A stretch of 64,000 bases of DNA from Candidatus Peregrinibacteria bacterium (GTDB taxonomy: Bacteria; Patescibacteriota; Gracilibacteria; UM-FILTER-43-11): NCBI GenBank assembly GCA_016699515.1, contig CP064978.1, forward strand, positions 62,001 through 126,000, given 5' to 3'. The notes below the pieces were generated by a model. The model had not been told where the DNA came from, ran no database searches, and saw nothing but the letters and a program-made list of their open reading frames with translations. Shown piece after piece: positions 10,032 through 19,274 of the stretch. The position numbers and the translations under genes are program-made. Numbering within the stretch: position 1 is the stretch's first letter; every line of letters begins with the position of its first letter.

Positions 10032-13000
10032 AACCCTCCGACTTTGTCCATCTCAACGTTCATTCGTATTACTCCATCCTCGAGGGATTGGGACATCCGA
10101 GTGATTATGTAAAAAAAGCCAAAGAACAAGGCATGACCGCCCTGGCTTTGACCGATAAAGCGAGTTTGGCGGGCGCGATTGATTTTTACAAGGCTTGCAA
10201 AAAAGAAGGTATTAAACCCATTTTGGGTGCAACGGTTTATATTGCGTTTAATAAACTGACCGACAAGCGCCATCAAATCGACAATAAGCGCACCATGTGT
10301 ACTCTGTTGGCCGAAACTCAAGAAGGGTATGAAAACTTACTGCAAATGCTTTCGGTGGCTTGGCTCGACGGATATTATTACAAACCTCGGGTTGACTGGG
10401 ACCTTATGGCGAAACATTCCAAGGGGTTGATTGCGCTTTCAGGGGGTTGAACGGTGATATTCCTCAGGCCATTATTCACCAGGATGACGAGCGCGTTTCG
10501 CAGTTGATAGAACGGTTTTTGGATGTATTCGGCCCTGATCATTTCTTTTTTGAACTTCAAGACCACCCCACGCATTCGCCGCAAGTCTTGGTGAATCAAC
10601 GGTTGATTGAGCTTGGACGTCTTCATCACATTGGCTTGGTTGCTACCGGTGATGTTCATTATGTGAATTCGAGTGACAATGAGGCTCAGGATATTGAATT
10701 GTGTATTGGGATGGCCCGTAATTTGGATGATCCGGGTCGCTTTAGCATGATGAATTTTGACTATTCCATGCGCGATCCCCAACGTTATTTGGACGCCTTT
10801 AGTGAGGTACCCGAAGCCATTTTAAACACTCAACGCATCGCTGAACGTTGCACGGTGACTTTCGATCTGGGCCATTATTTGATTCCTAAATTCCCCGTGC
10901 CCGATAACAAGGCGCCCGAGGATTATTTGCGTGAACTTTGTTTTACCGGGTTGAAACAAAAATACCAGCTCACCGAGCCGGTTGAAGAATTGATGCGCCT
11001 GCCCTCAACAACTCGAAGGAAAGTAAGCGCCTATCTCAGGATGATTTAGAGCATCATCACCCTCCGTTTGGGGCTTTGGTGGAACGATTGAACTACGAGT
11101 TGAGCGTGATCACCACCATGGGATTTGTGGGGTACTTTTTGATTGTGTGGGACTTTGTGAAATGGGCGAAAGACAATGGCATCATCGTTGGACCGGGTCG
11201 TGGTTCGGCGGCGGGAGCGCCCGCCCGTGTGAGCATGCCCGATATCGATTTGGATTTTGAAGACACGCGCCGCGACGAGGTGATCGATTATGTGGCGCAA
11301 AAATATGGTCGCGACCATGTGGCGCAAATTTGCACGTTTGGAACACTCGCGGCGCGGGCGGCGGTGAAAGATGTTGGCCGTGTGCTTGGGGTTTCGTTTT
11401 CGGAAATGAACGAGTATGCCAAATTAATTCCAGAGCGCCCGGGCACCACCCTTACCGAGGCGTTGGAACAATCACCGGAACTGAAATTTGCTACCGAATC
11501 GTCCGAGCTTTTTACGGGTGATGGACAATGCTTTGAAGCTGGAAGGAATTGTGCGGCATGTTTCGGTGCATGCGTGTGCGGTGGTGATCGCTCCTGAATC
11601 GCTTTATAAATACACGGCTTTGCAACACCCGCCCAAGGACGATACGGGGATTATTACTCAGTTTTCGGCCAAACCCCTCGAGGCATTGGGGCTTTTGAAA
11701 ATGGATTTTTTGGGCCTCAAAAATCTAACCATTTTGCAAACCACTCTTAAAATCATTGAACGCACGACCGGCGATATTATTCGTTTGGCCACGATTCCCA
11801 TGGATGACAAAAAGGCGTTTGCCTTACTTTCACGGGGAGAAACCACCGGAGTGTTTCAATTGGAATCGGCTGGCATGAAGCGTTATTTGCGTGAACTGAA
11901 ACCTACGGAGTTCGAAGACATCATCGCGATGGTTTCTTTGTATCGTCCCGGGCCGATGGAATGGATTCCCGATTATATTGCCGGCAAACATGGTCGCAAG
12001 GAAATCAAGTATTTGCATCCGTCGCTGGAGCCTATTTTAAAAACGACTTATGGTATTGCAATTTACCAAGAACAGATTTTACAAATCGCTCAAGAATTCG
12101 CCGGATTCTCGTTGGGGGAGGCCGACTTGCTTCGGCGAGCGATTGGGAAGAAAATTGCTTCTGAACTGGAATCACAGCGCGAATTATTTATTGAAGGCGC
12201 TAAAGGCAAAGGCATCGACGCCTCTTTGGCCATCACGATTTTCGAGAAGGTGATTGAGCCTTTTGCCGGTTATGGATTTAATAAAAGTCATGCGGCGTGT
12301 TATGCGATGATCGCGTATCAAACCGCTTATCTAAAGGCACATTATCCCACCCAATTCATGACCGCGTTGATGTCGGCGGATTATGGCAATACCGATCGCA
12401 TTGTGATTGAAATCAATGAATGCGAACAAATGGGCATTCAGGTACTTCCACCCGATGTGAACGAATCATTATCCAATTTTACGTTTGTGGAAAGTGGGAA
12501 AATTCGTTTTGGACTTTCGGCCATTAAGGGATTGGGAGCGGCGTCGGTTCAGCACATCATCGATGCTCGCGCTCAAGGAGGCGCCTTTAAATCACTGGAA
12601 GACTTTGCTGCGCGATGTCCTTCTAAGATTATGAATAAAAAAACGCTTGAGGCATTGGCGTATGCAGGGGCGATGGACAGCCTGGGTGAGCGCAGACAAA
12701 TTGCTTTGAATTACGAAGTGATTGCCGATTTTTCGAAGCACAGCGATGGGTCGGTGCACTTGGAACAGGCCGGGCTTTTTGACCAGCTTTCCGAGGTTCC
12801 GGAATTTGATTTACTCGCTCTTGAGCCCGTTGAGCCCGCCACGTTTAGTGAACGATTGAAATGGGAAAAAGAGACGCTCGGCCTTTATGTTTCTTCCCAT
12901 CCTTTGGCGGGCTTGGAACTTTATTTTCAACGCAAAGTTATTCCCAGCACTCAGTTGCTTGGCAAGTCGATGGGTAAGCCGGTTAAAATTGGCGGACTTA

Positions 13001-13586
13001 TTCAATCCCTTCGAAAAATCGTTACTAAAAAAGGCGATGTGATGGCGCTTTTGCAATTAGAAGATCCGTTTGGAAAAATTGATTGTGTGCTTTTCCCTAA
13101 AGCTTACAAAAAATATTCTTCGGTGTTGATGGAGGATCGAGTGATGTTAGCAGGAGGGTTTTTGGAACGTCGCATGGGCGAGGCGCAAGTGGTGATCGAG
13201 GACTTGGAAATTCTCGATTTGGAGGCGCTCCAGCAAAAGCCAAGCAGGAACAATTATGGGCCGATGATAAAAATAGTCGCCTCTCTCGCGAGGAACGCGA
13301 AGAAGCGGAAGTGAAAGAGGCGGAAGAAGTGCTTGAGCTTGATCGGGCGGACGTGAAAGAACTGAATAATAATGATGATTTGTTTGCTGCACCCCAAGCC
13401 TATCAGCTGCTCATTAATCAAACCGTCGATCGATCTTTTTTTGAGCAACTAAAACAACTTTTCGAAAAACACCCCGGTGAGGATTCTGTGGAACTGGTGA
13501 TTGGAGAAAAGATAGTGCCCGTGCCAATGAAGGTTGAATATGACGAAAAATTGAAGAAGAGTATTGATCATTTATTGAATCAATAG
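10028..13586 (+). CDS. dnaE: DNA polymerase III alpha subunit, four frameshifts and an internal deletion
   Basis: The replicative polymerase. Five frame segments join into one DnaE. The PHP domain (residues 1-75) is degenerate: VHLNVHSYYS and ALTDKASLAG lack the usual His ligands, as in E. coli DnaE. Catalytic motifs SMPDIDLDFED and MDFLGLKNLTIL, the GYGFNKSHA segment and the C-terminal OB fold are present. Breaks are at G5 10442-10446, C3 11002-11004, T5 11509-11513 (one base too many) and A4 13235-13238. Each is repaired by one homopolymer base. In addition GPGRGSAAG runs straight into PARVSMPDID at about 11213-11226, so about 28 residues normally present between them are missing in frame. 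It is translationally coupled to hepT. Confidence 0.92.
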
Positions 13587-13662
13587 TGCTGCCGTACGCA
13601 TTGCTGCTGTGCTGCAGAAAATCTAGTTTTACTGCGCCCGCAGCAGCGTAGCACCGCAGCAC
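13587..13662. terminator. Long imperfect hairpin between convergent genes
   Basis: AGTGCTGC at 13586 pairs with GCAGCACT near 13654, and GCTGCTG/CAGCAGC blocks pair inside. The arms are about 30 bases and close on an AT-rich loop (AAAATCTAGTTTTA). It lies between the 3' ends of dnaE (+) and xer (-), so a bidirectional terminator is the simplest reading. Confidence 0.55.
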
Positions 13663-13666
13663 TGTT

Positions 13667-14587
13667 TCAGCGATGAAATTTTTCGTGGATCTCACGCAAT
13701 TTTGAATTGGTGATGTGGGTATAAATTTGGGTGGTGGTAATACTGGCATGCCCGAGCATGTCTTGCACCGACCTTATATCAGCCCCGTTTAACAGGAGTT
13801 CGGTGGCGAACGAATGGCGCAAGGTGTGCGGCGTTACGTGTTTGGTAATACCGGCCAAAAGCGCCGTGGTTCGAACCATTTCTTGAATGCTGTAGGCCGT
13901 CAGCCGACGGTGTTCGCCTTTTAAATCCATATGATCCGGGTCTTTTTCGCGGGTGCGGCCATGGTTTAAAAACAGCGGATCAAAGCCGTCGTCCCGTTCG
14001 TTCAAATATTCCTTAATCCATTCGATCGCGCGCTTGGAAAGAAACACGATCCGCACCTTTTGACCTTTTCCGCGCACGTGGAATTCGCCACGCTCCAAGT
14101 TTACGTGTCCGCGATCCAAATTCACCAACTCGCTGATCCGCAGCCCGGTGGAATAGAGCATTTCTAAAATCGCCCGGTTACGTAGCCCGGTGATCTTACG
14201 AATGTCCACCGCTTCGAACAAGCGTTCCAGTTCGTCGCGGGTTAAATATTCCACGGTGCGCTCCTCTATTTTAGATAAATCCACCTTTTCGGGGGCCAGC
14301 GTGTTCCAGTCGTTTTTGGCACAAAATTTTAAAAACGCCCGCAGCGCGATCATGTGGTAATTTTGGGTTTTTACGCTCAACGTTTCCTTGGGCTTAAATT
14401 CGTAACGGTTCAAATGCAGTCGAAATTTTTTCACCAAATTCAATGTAATCTGGTCCAGCTCAATGTCGTCGGCAAACCCTAAAAAACGTTCCAAATAATG
14501 CTGATAACTGATCAACGTTCGTTTGGATTGATTCTTTTCAATCTCACAATGTTCCAAAAATTGTTGAATGGCGTCGCTAATGAACAC
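13667..14587 (-). CDS. Tyrosine recombinase XerC/XerD-like
   Basis: A site-specific recombinase of 306 residues, the usual Xer length, probably resolving chromosome dimers. The N-terminal SAM-like core-binding domain (1-105) is followed by the catalytic domain with Arg150 (STGLRISEL), Lys174, His254/Arg257 (HTLRHSF), His280 (LGHAS) and the nucleophile Tyr289 (IYTHI). All catalytic residues are present. It is convergent with dnaE, and no integrase-type gene neighbours or att sites are seen, so a housekeeping Xer is more likely than a phage integrase. XerC and XerD cannot be told apart here. Confidence 0.88.
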   Translation of the reverse strand: MFISDAIQQFLEHCEIEKNQSKRTLISYQHYLERFLGFADDIELDQITLNLVKKFRLHLNRYEFKPKETLSVKTQNYHMIALRAFLKFCAKNDWNTLAPEKVDLSKIEERTVEYLTRDELERLFEAVDIRKITGLRNRAILEMLYSTGLRISELVNLDRGHVNLERGEFHVRGKGQKVRIVFLSKRAIEWIKEYLNERDDGFDPLFLNHGRTREKDPDHMDLKGEHRRLTAYSIQEMVRTTALLAGITKHVTPHTLRHSFATELLLNGADIRSVQDMLGHASITTTQIYTHITNSKLREIHEKFHR

Positions 14588-14612
14588 AATTACGAATTAC
14601 GAATTAAAAATT
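14582..14612. repeat. ATTACGAATT-word repeat
   Basis: Consecutive copies of ATTACGAATT/ATTACGGAT just upstream of the xer start codon. The same words occur at about 27798-27816. The remainder of 14613-14707 shows nothing else recognisable. Confidence 0.45.
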
Positions 14613-14707
14613 ACGGATGATTGACCTGTTCTTATTGTACGGGATTCTAAACGTTTCGGGAATGTTTTAAAAGCAATTTATATGGCTTATTTAAGGAATA
14701 ATTCATG

Positions 14708-14740
14708 TTTGTGTTTGGGGAAATGAATGTGGTAGCGTGA
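14708..14740 (+). promoter_or_regulatory. Shared promoter-like element, copy 1
   Basis: TTTGTG, 18 bases, then GTAGCG followed by TGA, 52 bases before the ATG of 14793. The same layout (TTTGyk-N18-nTAGCk-TGA) precedes five other units of this block. This copy has unrelated flanks. Confidence 0.55.
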
Positions 14741-14792
14741 GTTTAATGCTTCAGTTTGTTTTTTATAGTTGAGATTATTTAATTGAATCGAT

Positions 14793-15949
14793 ATGGCACG
14801 AACTATTAAAAATATTGTAATTGTATTAATTTTTACTGCTTTGTGCGGGATCATTCTTATGATTGTTTATCGATATACACGAACTGATTCTACGGTCAAT
14901 CAAAAGGTAAATATGATATTAGATAATGCTATTTATGTATGCAAAAGAGACAGTGATTGTGTAGTTGTTCCAGATGGCCCGTGCCCTTGTAGTAGTAGTG
15001 GAAGAGGTAAGGCCATTAATAAAAAATTCGATGAGATTTATCGTGCTACTCATGAACGTGGGATATGTGCTGCAGCTATTTCTCAACATCCAACGTGTAC
15101 CACCCCTCCTACGTGTGAAAATAGAAAATGCGTCATTGCGACTGATAATTTAAACTCGTGCACTCATTCCAACAATATTGATTATTGTATTGAAAATCTT
15201 TTGGATGCTGATGATTCTTCGGGTAGGTGTGAAGATGTGGCAAAATCTTTAAAAAATGTTTGTTATGAGCAGTTGGCAATTAAAAAAGGAGAAGTTGATT
15301 TGTGTCGGTTGATTACCGATAAAGAGCGAAGCCAAGCCTGCAATGATCTAGTGATTTTCAGGTCTGCAAAGGATGCTGATGATTACACTATTTGTTATCA
15401 AATATCTGATAAAAGTGAATTTAGGACTAAGTGTTTATTTAGCAAGATTGCCTATGGTGATATAACCGATGAAGCCGCTTGTGATTTAATAAATGATATA
15501 GAAAAAGCAACAAAGTGTGCAGATATTATTTTGGGCAGAAGGGGGGAAGAGACCAATGATGAGAGTGCTTGTTACAAAATTACTGATTCATCGAGGCAGG
15601 ATGAGTGTATAGAAAAAGTTGGAATATCTAAACAAGATTTAGCCTTGTGTGAACAGGTTGGTTCAGCCCCAGGTCAGTCTAGATGCATTAGTTCTATTGC
15701 TGAAAAAACCAATAATTTTGAACTTTGTAGCCAGGTCGTGTATTCAAATTTTGGTCAGCATTGCCGAGCAGCCATTATCAAAAATGATCAACTTGAACTG
15801 GATACCATGATTGACATATGTGAAATGCAACAAGAGGGACACTTTAAGCAAAGTTGCTATGAAAAGTTGCGATTAAATCAGGTGATCAGTCGTGGTGCGA
15901 AAAGGCTGCCGATGCGCAACTATGTGTCGATAAAGTGAACGGCATTTAA
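14793..15949 (+). CDS. Membrane-anchored cysteine-repeat protein, frameshift near 3' end
   Basis: About 385 residues and not assignable to a named family. One hydrophobic helix (residues 7-28) anchors an extracytoplasmic part. Residues 45-110 form a compact Cys-rich domain (CKRDSDCVVVPDGPCPCSSS... then CxxPPTCENRKC). The rest is about seven degenerate repeats of roughly 40 residues, each with paired Cys in the pattern C-x2-I-x-D-x(n)-C, probably disulfide-linked helical hairpins. The frame is lost at AAA 15875-15877. One added A restores a last Cys repeat ending CVDKVNGI at 15949. It is the first gene of the secreted-protein block and carries the shared promoter element. Confidence 0.75.
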
Positions 15950-15960
15950 TATTACAATGT

Positions 15961-16230
15961 ATGAAATCTAAAAAATTATCTATCGTGCTGATCATCACCA
16001 CTATCATTTTAATAATTGGTCTAGGCTATCTTGGGTTAATCTATAAAATGAGAGATGTGAGTTATAACTGGTGCAATTTATCAGGTGGAGATTATGCTTT
16101 TACCGAAGAGTGTAATGATCCTTACAATCAGGGATTGTGTAAAAATATACCCAAACTTTGTATCCGAGGCCTCTTTGATAAATCAGAAGATGGAAGGGGC
16201 TTGTTAGAGCCTGTTCAGCAGCCTTTTTAA
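15961..16230 (+). CDS. Small anchored 4-Cys protein (family A)
   Basis: An 89-residue protein with an N-terminal membrane helix (about 6-27) and an outside domain beginning YKMRDVSYNWCNLSGGDY. It shares the family A plan found five times in this block: MRD-x4-WC-x2-S-x-G-x-Y, three further Cys, and C-x2-G-aromatic/Leu-F near the end (here CIRGLF). All four Cys are present. No database family is recognised. It lies 11 bases after the restored end of the preceding gene, so the two are probably co-transcribed. Confidence 0.7.
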   Translation: MKSKKLSIVLIITTIILIIGLGYLGLIYKMRDVSYNWCNLSGGDYAFTEECNDPYNQGLCKNIPKLCIRGLFDKSEDGRGLLEPVQQPF

Positions 16231-16263
16231 TTTTTTTGACTGTAATATTTACCTGCAAATCTA

Positions 16264-16509
16264 ATGAAACTATCCAACCTTAAAAACCACAAAACCTTCC
16301 TCATCATTTTAATCATCATTGCCTTGGCAACTGGGATCGGCTACAAAGTCTATTTTACTACGGAATGCCCGAATGAATTCCGCGTAGATGATTCACCTAC
16401 TTTTGGGGGTGGATCAAGCTACAGTTATTGGTTAAAGGATGGTAAAAAAATGGATTTAAATGTTCATCAAAGCAGATGGATACTTAAAAACTGCAAAAGT
16501 GAAAATTGA
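16264..16509 (+). CDS. Small anchored protein (family B), copy 1
   Basis: An 81-residue protein: a basic start, a membrane helix (about 11-28), then YFTTECPNEFRVDDSPTFGG and a C-terminal Cys. A second copy at 19631 shares the same layout and the core TTECPxEFxVDDSxTFGGG, ending in W-I-x-KNC. Two Cys per protein suggest one disulfide outside the cell. The function is unknown. It sits between two family A genes. Confidence 0.68.
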   Translation: MKLSNLKNHKTFLIILIIIALATGIGYKVYFTTECPNEFRVDDSPTFGGGSSYSYWLKDGKKMDLNVHQSRWILKNCKSEN

Positions 16510-16535
16510 TTTTTTAACCTCTAGCCTGCTTCATA

Positions 16536-16754
16536 ATGAAAAAACTATCCTCATCACTTATCATCATTTTTGTTCTTGCTATCGCTTATCTTGGTGTTGC
16601 TTATGCTATGCGTGATGCAGGGCCAGGGTGGTGCAAGCTCTCTTTTGGAACGTATGATCAAATTAGCGTTCATCAAGATGGTCCTAGTGGTTTGCCCGGG
16701 GACGGAGCGGTGATATTTGACTCCAAATGTTCGGCTGGTTTTTTTAATAGATAA
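16536..16754 (+). CDS. Small anchored protein (family A), divergent copy
   Basis: A 72-residue protein. The membrane helix and YAMRDAGPGWCKLSFGTY match family A, but only the first and last Cys remain. The last sits in CSAGFF, matching the family's C-x2-G-[WLF]-F ending. The middle two Cys are replaced by a Gly/Pro/Asp-rich stretch. It is either a degenerate copy or a variant. It starts 26 bases after the family B gene. Confidence 0.62.
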   Translation: MKKLSSSLIIIFVLAIAYLGVAYAMRDAGPGWCKLSFGTYDQISVHQDGPSGLPGDGAVIFDSKCSAGFFNR

Positions 16755-16777
16755 GGTTGCCGAATAACTAGCCCTCC

Positions 16778-16812
16778 CAGCTGTTTATCCTCCTAAGGCG
16801 GACAGGTTTTTT
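16778..16812 (+). terminator. Terminator-like hairpin with T6 tail
   Basis: CTGT...CCTCCTAAGGCGGACAG can fold into a short stem and is followed by TTTTTT. It lies after the 16536 gene. An identical element sits at about 18721-18755 in the second copy of the duplication. Confidence 0.45.
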
Positions 16813-16880
16813 CACCCCCTATTTTATGAGTACTTTATTATCTAAGCGATTTACCGCATAGAATTAAGAAATAATTAACA

Positions 16881-16913
16881 TTTGTTTTCATTAAAAACTT
16901 TGTGTTAGCGTGA
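16881..16913 (+). promoter_or_regulatory. Shared promoter-like element, copy 2
   Basis: TTTGTT, 18 bases, TTAGCG, TGA, ending 22 bases before ATG 16936. About 70 bases upstream are also shared with copies 4 and 5. Confidence 0.6.
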
Positions 16914-16935
16914 ACCTAATCTAAATAATAAGACT

Positions 16936-17241
16936 ATGAAAACCCATCACTCAAAATGGTTCTATCTTGTTTTAACCCCAATCATTTTAGTAATTCTTGT
17001 TGCTGCCTACGTGGGCACAGCGTATGTAATGAGAGATGCCGGTCCTAAGTGGTGCGCAATGTCAAAAGGAAGATACGAACTAGTTTTGCGGTGTGATCTC
17101 GACAGTTATGATGATACAACGGGCAGATACACAGATTGTATCGATGGTCCTGATCGCTTGTGTACCCGAGGTTGGTTCAATCGACTTCCTGAGAAAAGTA
17201 GAAATTATCAGGCGCCAACTGTATTTAGTATTTACGATTAA
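16936..17241 (+). CDS. Small anchored 4-Cys protein (family A), duplicated copy 1
   Basis: A 101-residue protein: a membrane helix at about 10-31, then YVMRDAGPKWCAMSKGRYEL and four Cys (WC, RC, DC, LC), ending CTRGWF plus a Pro-containing tail. It differs from the copy at 18879 by only a handful of bases (for example Ile/Thr before DGPDR and Arg/Pro after GWFN). The membrane anchor plus four Cys implies a small disulfide-stabilised outside domain. The role is unknown. Confidence 0.72.
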   Translation: MKTHHSKWFYLVLTPIILVILVAAYVGTAYVMRDAGPKWCAMSKGRYELVLRCDLDSYDDTTGRYTDCIDGPDRLCTRGWFNRLPEKSRNYQAPTVFSIYD

Positions 17242-17330
17242 TTTATTATCCTCAAATCCCTTTCTTATTAAACAATACTGAATGGTTTAACTAAGTAGCT
17301 CCTCCCGCTCTACTATTTAACCTTTCTGTT

Positions 17331-17620
17331 ATGAAAACGTTGTTTTAAAAAAAGCTCACAAACTTTTTTACGATTTTAGGATTACTTTTAAACGGCTTTT
17401 TTCGCCAATTACATTAGCCCAAGAAAATGAATTAAAAGTACCTGAACTAAAAGGAAGTCAATACCCTCTTAAAATTAAAGAGCTTACCAATCCTAATAAT
17501 ACCAAAAAACAATGGACCGATGAAGAAATCATTGAGTTGGGTTACGTGCCTGGCGAAGTGGTGGTTCAATTTGATAAACTCGTAAATATAGCTTCTATAA
17601 GCCATTTAATAACTATTTAA
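17331..17620 (+). pseudogene. Orphan protease-propeptide gene, broken copy
   Basis: The duplicate of 19275-19565 with three single-base length changes: A4 instead of A5 near 17334, A7 instead of A6 near 17347, and T6 instead of T7 near 17398. The first change brings a stop after five codons. The rest, including the QWTDEEIIELGYVPGEVVV segment, is intact once the run lengths are taken from the other copy. The changes are the same kind as the presumed sequence errors elsewhere, so the gene may be intact in the organism. Confidence 0.6.
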
Positions 17621-17622
17621 TA

Positions 17623-17655
17623 TTTGCTTTTTACAATTTGGTTGTGATAGCTTGA
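17623..17655 (+). promoter_or_regulatory. Shared promoter-like element, copy 3
   Basis: TTTGCT, 18 bases, ATAGCT, TGA, ending 19 bases before ATG 17675. It is nearly identical to copy 6 (19568-19600), being the right edge of the segmental duplication. Confidence 0.55.
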
Positions 17656-17674
17656 ATTTAATCTTAATAAATCT

Positions 17675-18319
17675 ATGAAAACTCCCCCACATAAATCGAC
17701 ACTAGCTGTGACATGGTTTAAGCGATTTGCTCTTGGCCTTTTGATTTTGGCTTTGGTTTACCAAGGTTTTTATCTTGTTGGCAGAAAGCCCGTAGAATTA
17801 GCAGGTATATTTTTTAATCGTGAAAAGGCATGCCCGCTAGATGCTATAGGTGCTTGTCCCCCCGGTAAGTTTTTAATCAACAAAAATCAACAATTTGATC
17901 AGCTATCTATCAATATAGAAACGGAAGACTATAATAACCAGATCATTCATTTAAAAGGATATGTTAGACCCCCAAAATTAATGGAGCTTATTCATGGATA
18001 CCGAAACGCTTACCTACCAACAAAAATAATTGATGTTAAGGAATTTAGCATATTGAGCCATTATCCTTATCCTGAATATCTTACTAAACAAACCCTCGTC
18101 TATTTTCAACAAAACTATAATTGTGATACCAGTTGGGCTGATTCCGAACAAAGCTATTCAATCGAGAATGACCGGGCCCTTTTTTACACTAAAATCAAAC
18201 ATCGCAACGAACCAGAACAAACCAACAACTTCCTGGAGCTAATCTATGATGGATTAACCGGTGAACTCATTGAAACCAATGATCAAACGAACGGCACCTC
18301 TCTATGCCCACTTACCTAA
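17675..18319 (+). CDS. Hypothetical membrane-anchored protein
   Basis: A 214-residue protein with a membrane helix at about residues 15-35 and an outside domain of about 175 residues. That domain contains four Cys: two in ACPLDAIGACPPG, one in NYNCDTS, one near the C-terminus in SLCPLT. No family is recognised. It has its own copy of the shared promoter element and lies between the two duplicated segments, so it may be a single-gene unit co-regulated with the rest of the block. Confidence 0.68.
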   Translation: MKTPPHKSTLAVTWFKRFALGLLILALVYQGFYLVGRKPVELAGIFFNREKACPLDAIGACPPGKFLINKNQQFDQLSINIETEDYNNQIIHLKGYVRPPKLMELIHGYRNAYLPTKIIDVKEFSILSHYPYPEYLTKQTLVYFQQNYNCDTSWADSEQSYSIENDRALFYTKIKHRNEPEQTNNFLELIYDGLTGELIETNDQTNGTSLCPLT

Positions 18320-18354
18320 GCGATTTACCGCATAAAATTAACAAATATTTAACA

Positions 18355-18387
18355 TTTGCTTTCATTAAAAACTTTGTGTTAGCGTGA
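18355..18387 (+). promoter_or_regulatory. Shared promoter-like element, copy 4
   Basis: TTTGCT, 18 bases, TTAGCG, TGA, ending 25 bases before ATG 18413. The upstream AAGCGATTTACCGCAT stretch matches copies 2 and 5. Confidence 0.6.
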
Positions 18388-18412
18388 ACAAAACAAATTA
18401 ACCCCTGCATAA

Positions 18413-18694
18413 ATGGAATCTCAAAAATCAAAAACTATCCCTGTTTTGGTTGGAATCTTAGTTCTCGCCATTGCTTACCTTGGAGTGGCTTATGCCATGC
18501 GTGATGCAGGGCCAGGGTGGTGTTCAATGTCGGGAGGGGAATACAAAGCCGAAGTTTTTTGCAATGGTTATGAATCCAATGATCTTGGAGGTCGCATGAC
18601 TGACTGTATAGAAAGAGAGAAAAAAGTTTGTAGTTACGGGTGGTTTGGTGGCGCACGTCATGTTTTAAGTTCTCCCCCCAGAATTCATAATTAG
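18413..18694 (+). CDS. Small anchored 4-Cys protein (family A)
   Basis: A 93-residue protein: a membrane helix at about 8-27, then YAMRDAGPGWCSMSGGEYKA, with four Cys (WC, FC, DC, VC) and the ending CSYGWF followed by a Pro-rich tail. It is clearly paralogous to 16936 and 18879 but diverged, which argues that family A is under selection rather than a recent amplification only. The function is unknown. Confidence 0.72.
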   Translation: MESQKSKTIPVLVGILVLAIAYLGVAYAMRDAGPGWCSMSGGEYKAEVFCNGYESNDLGGRMTDCIEREKKVCSYGWFGGARHVLSSPPRIHN

Positions 18695-18823
18695 TCTTTT
18701 CTTTAAATAATTAGCCCTCCCAGCTGTTTATCCTCCTAAGGCGGACAGGTTTTTTCACCTCCTATTTTATGAAGACTTTATTATTTAAGCGATTTACCGC
18801 ATAGAATTAAGAAATATTTAACA

Positions 18824-18856
18824 TTTGTTTTCATTAAAAACTTTGTGTTAGCGTGA
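18824..18856 (+). promoter_or_regulatory. Shared promoter-like element, copy 5
   Basis: TTTGTT, 18 bases, TTAGCG, TGA, ending 22 bases before ATG 18879. It is the duplicate of copy 2. Confidence 0.6.
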
Positions 18857-18878
18857 ACCTAATCTAAATAATAAGACT

Positions 18879-19184
18879 ATGAAAACCCATCACTCAAAAT
18901 GGTTCTATCTTGTTTTAACCCCAATCATTTTAGTAATTCTTGTTGCTGCCTACGTGGGCACAGCGTATGTAATGAGAGATGCCGGTCCTAAGTGGTGCGC
19001 AATGTCAAAAGGAAGATACGAACTAGTTTTGCGGTGTGATCTCGACAGTTATGATGATACAACGGGCAGATACACAGATTGTACCGATGGTCCTGATCGC
19101 TTGTGTACCCGAGGTTGGTTCAATCCACTTCCTGAGAAAAGTAGAAATTATCAGGCGCCAACTGGATTTAGTATTTACGATTAA
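18879..19184 (+). CDS. Small anchored 4-Cys protein (family A), duplicated copy 2
   Basis: A 101-residue near-identical twin of 16936-17241, with the same membrane helix, MRDAGPKWC motif, four Cys and CTRGWF ending. It is followed, as in the first copy, by an orphan protease-propeptide gene 90 bases downstream without a separate promoter element. The pair family A plus propeptide is thus a repeated two-gene unit. Confidence 0.72.
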   Translation: MKTHHSKWFYLVLTPIILVILVAAYVGTAYVMRDAGPKWCAMSKGRYELVLRCDLDSYDDTTGRYTDCTDGPDRLCTRGWFNPLPEKSRNYQAPTGFSIYD

Positions 19185-19274
19185 TTTATTATCCTCAAAT
19201 CCCTTTTCTTATTAAACAATACTGAATGGTTTAACTAAGTAGCTCCTCCCGCTCTACTATTTAACCTTTCTGTT

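Larger units (their letters stand above)
16763..17655 (+). repeat. 0.9-kb segmental duplication, left copy
   Basis: Almost identical to 18706-19600 at an offset of 1943-1945 bases. It spans a terminator-like sequence, the shared promoter element, a family A gene, an orphan propeptide gene and the next promoter element. Differences are a few substitutions and single-base changes in homopolymers. I see no transposase or terminal inverted repeats. Confidence 0.9.

Noticed and set aside
10028..13586. Programmed frameshifting in dnaE
   Set aside because: Four breaks in one gene, none with a slippery site plus pseudoknot pattern, and identical kinds of breaks in a dozen other genes. Run-length errors explain all of them.
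13587..13662. dif site next to xer
   Set aside because: The hairpin is long and GC-rich and lacks the two 11-base arms with a 6-base centre expected of dif. A terminator fits better.
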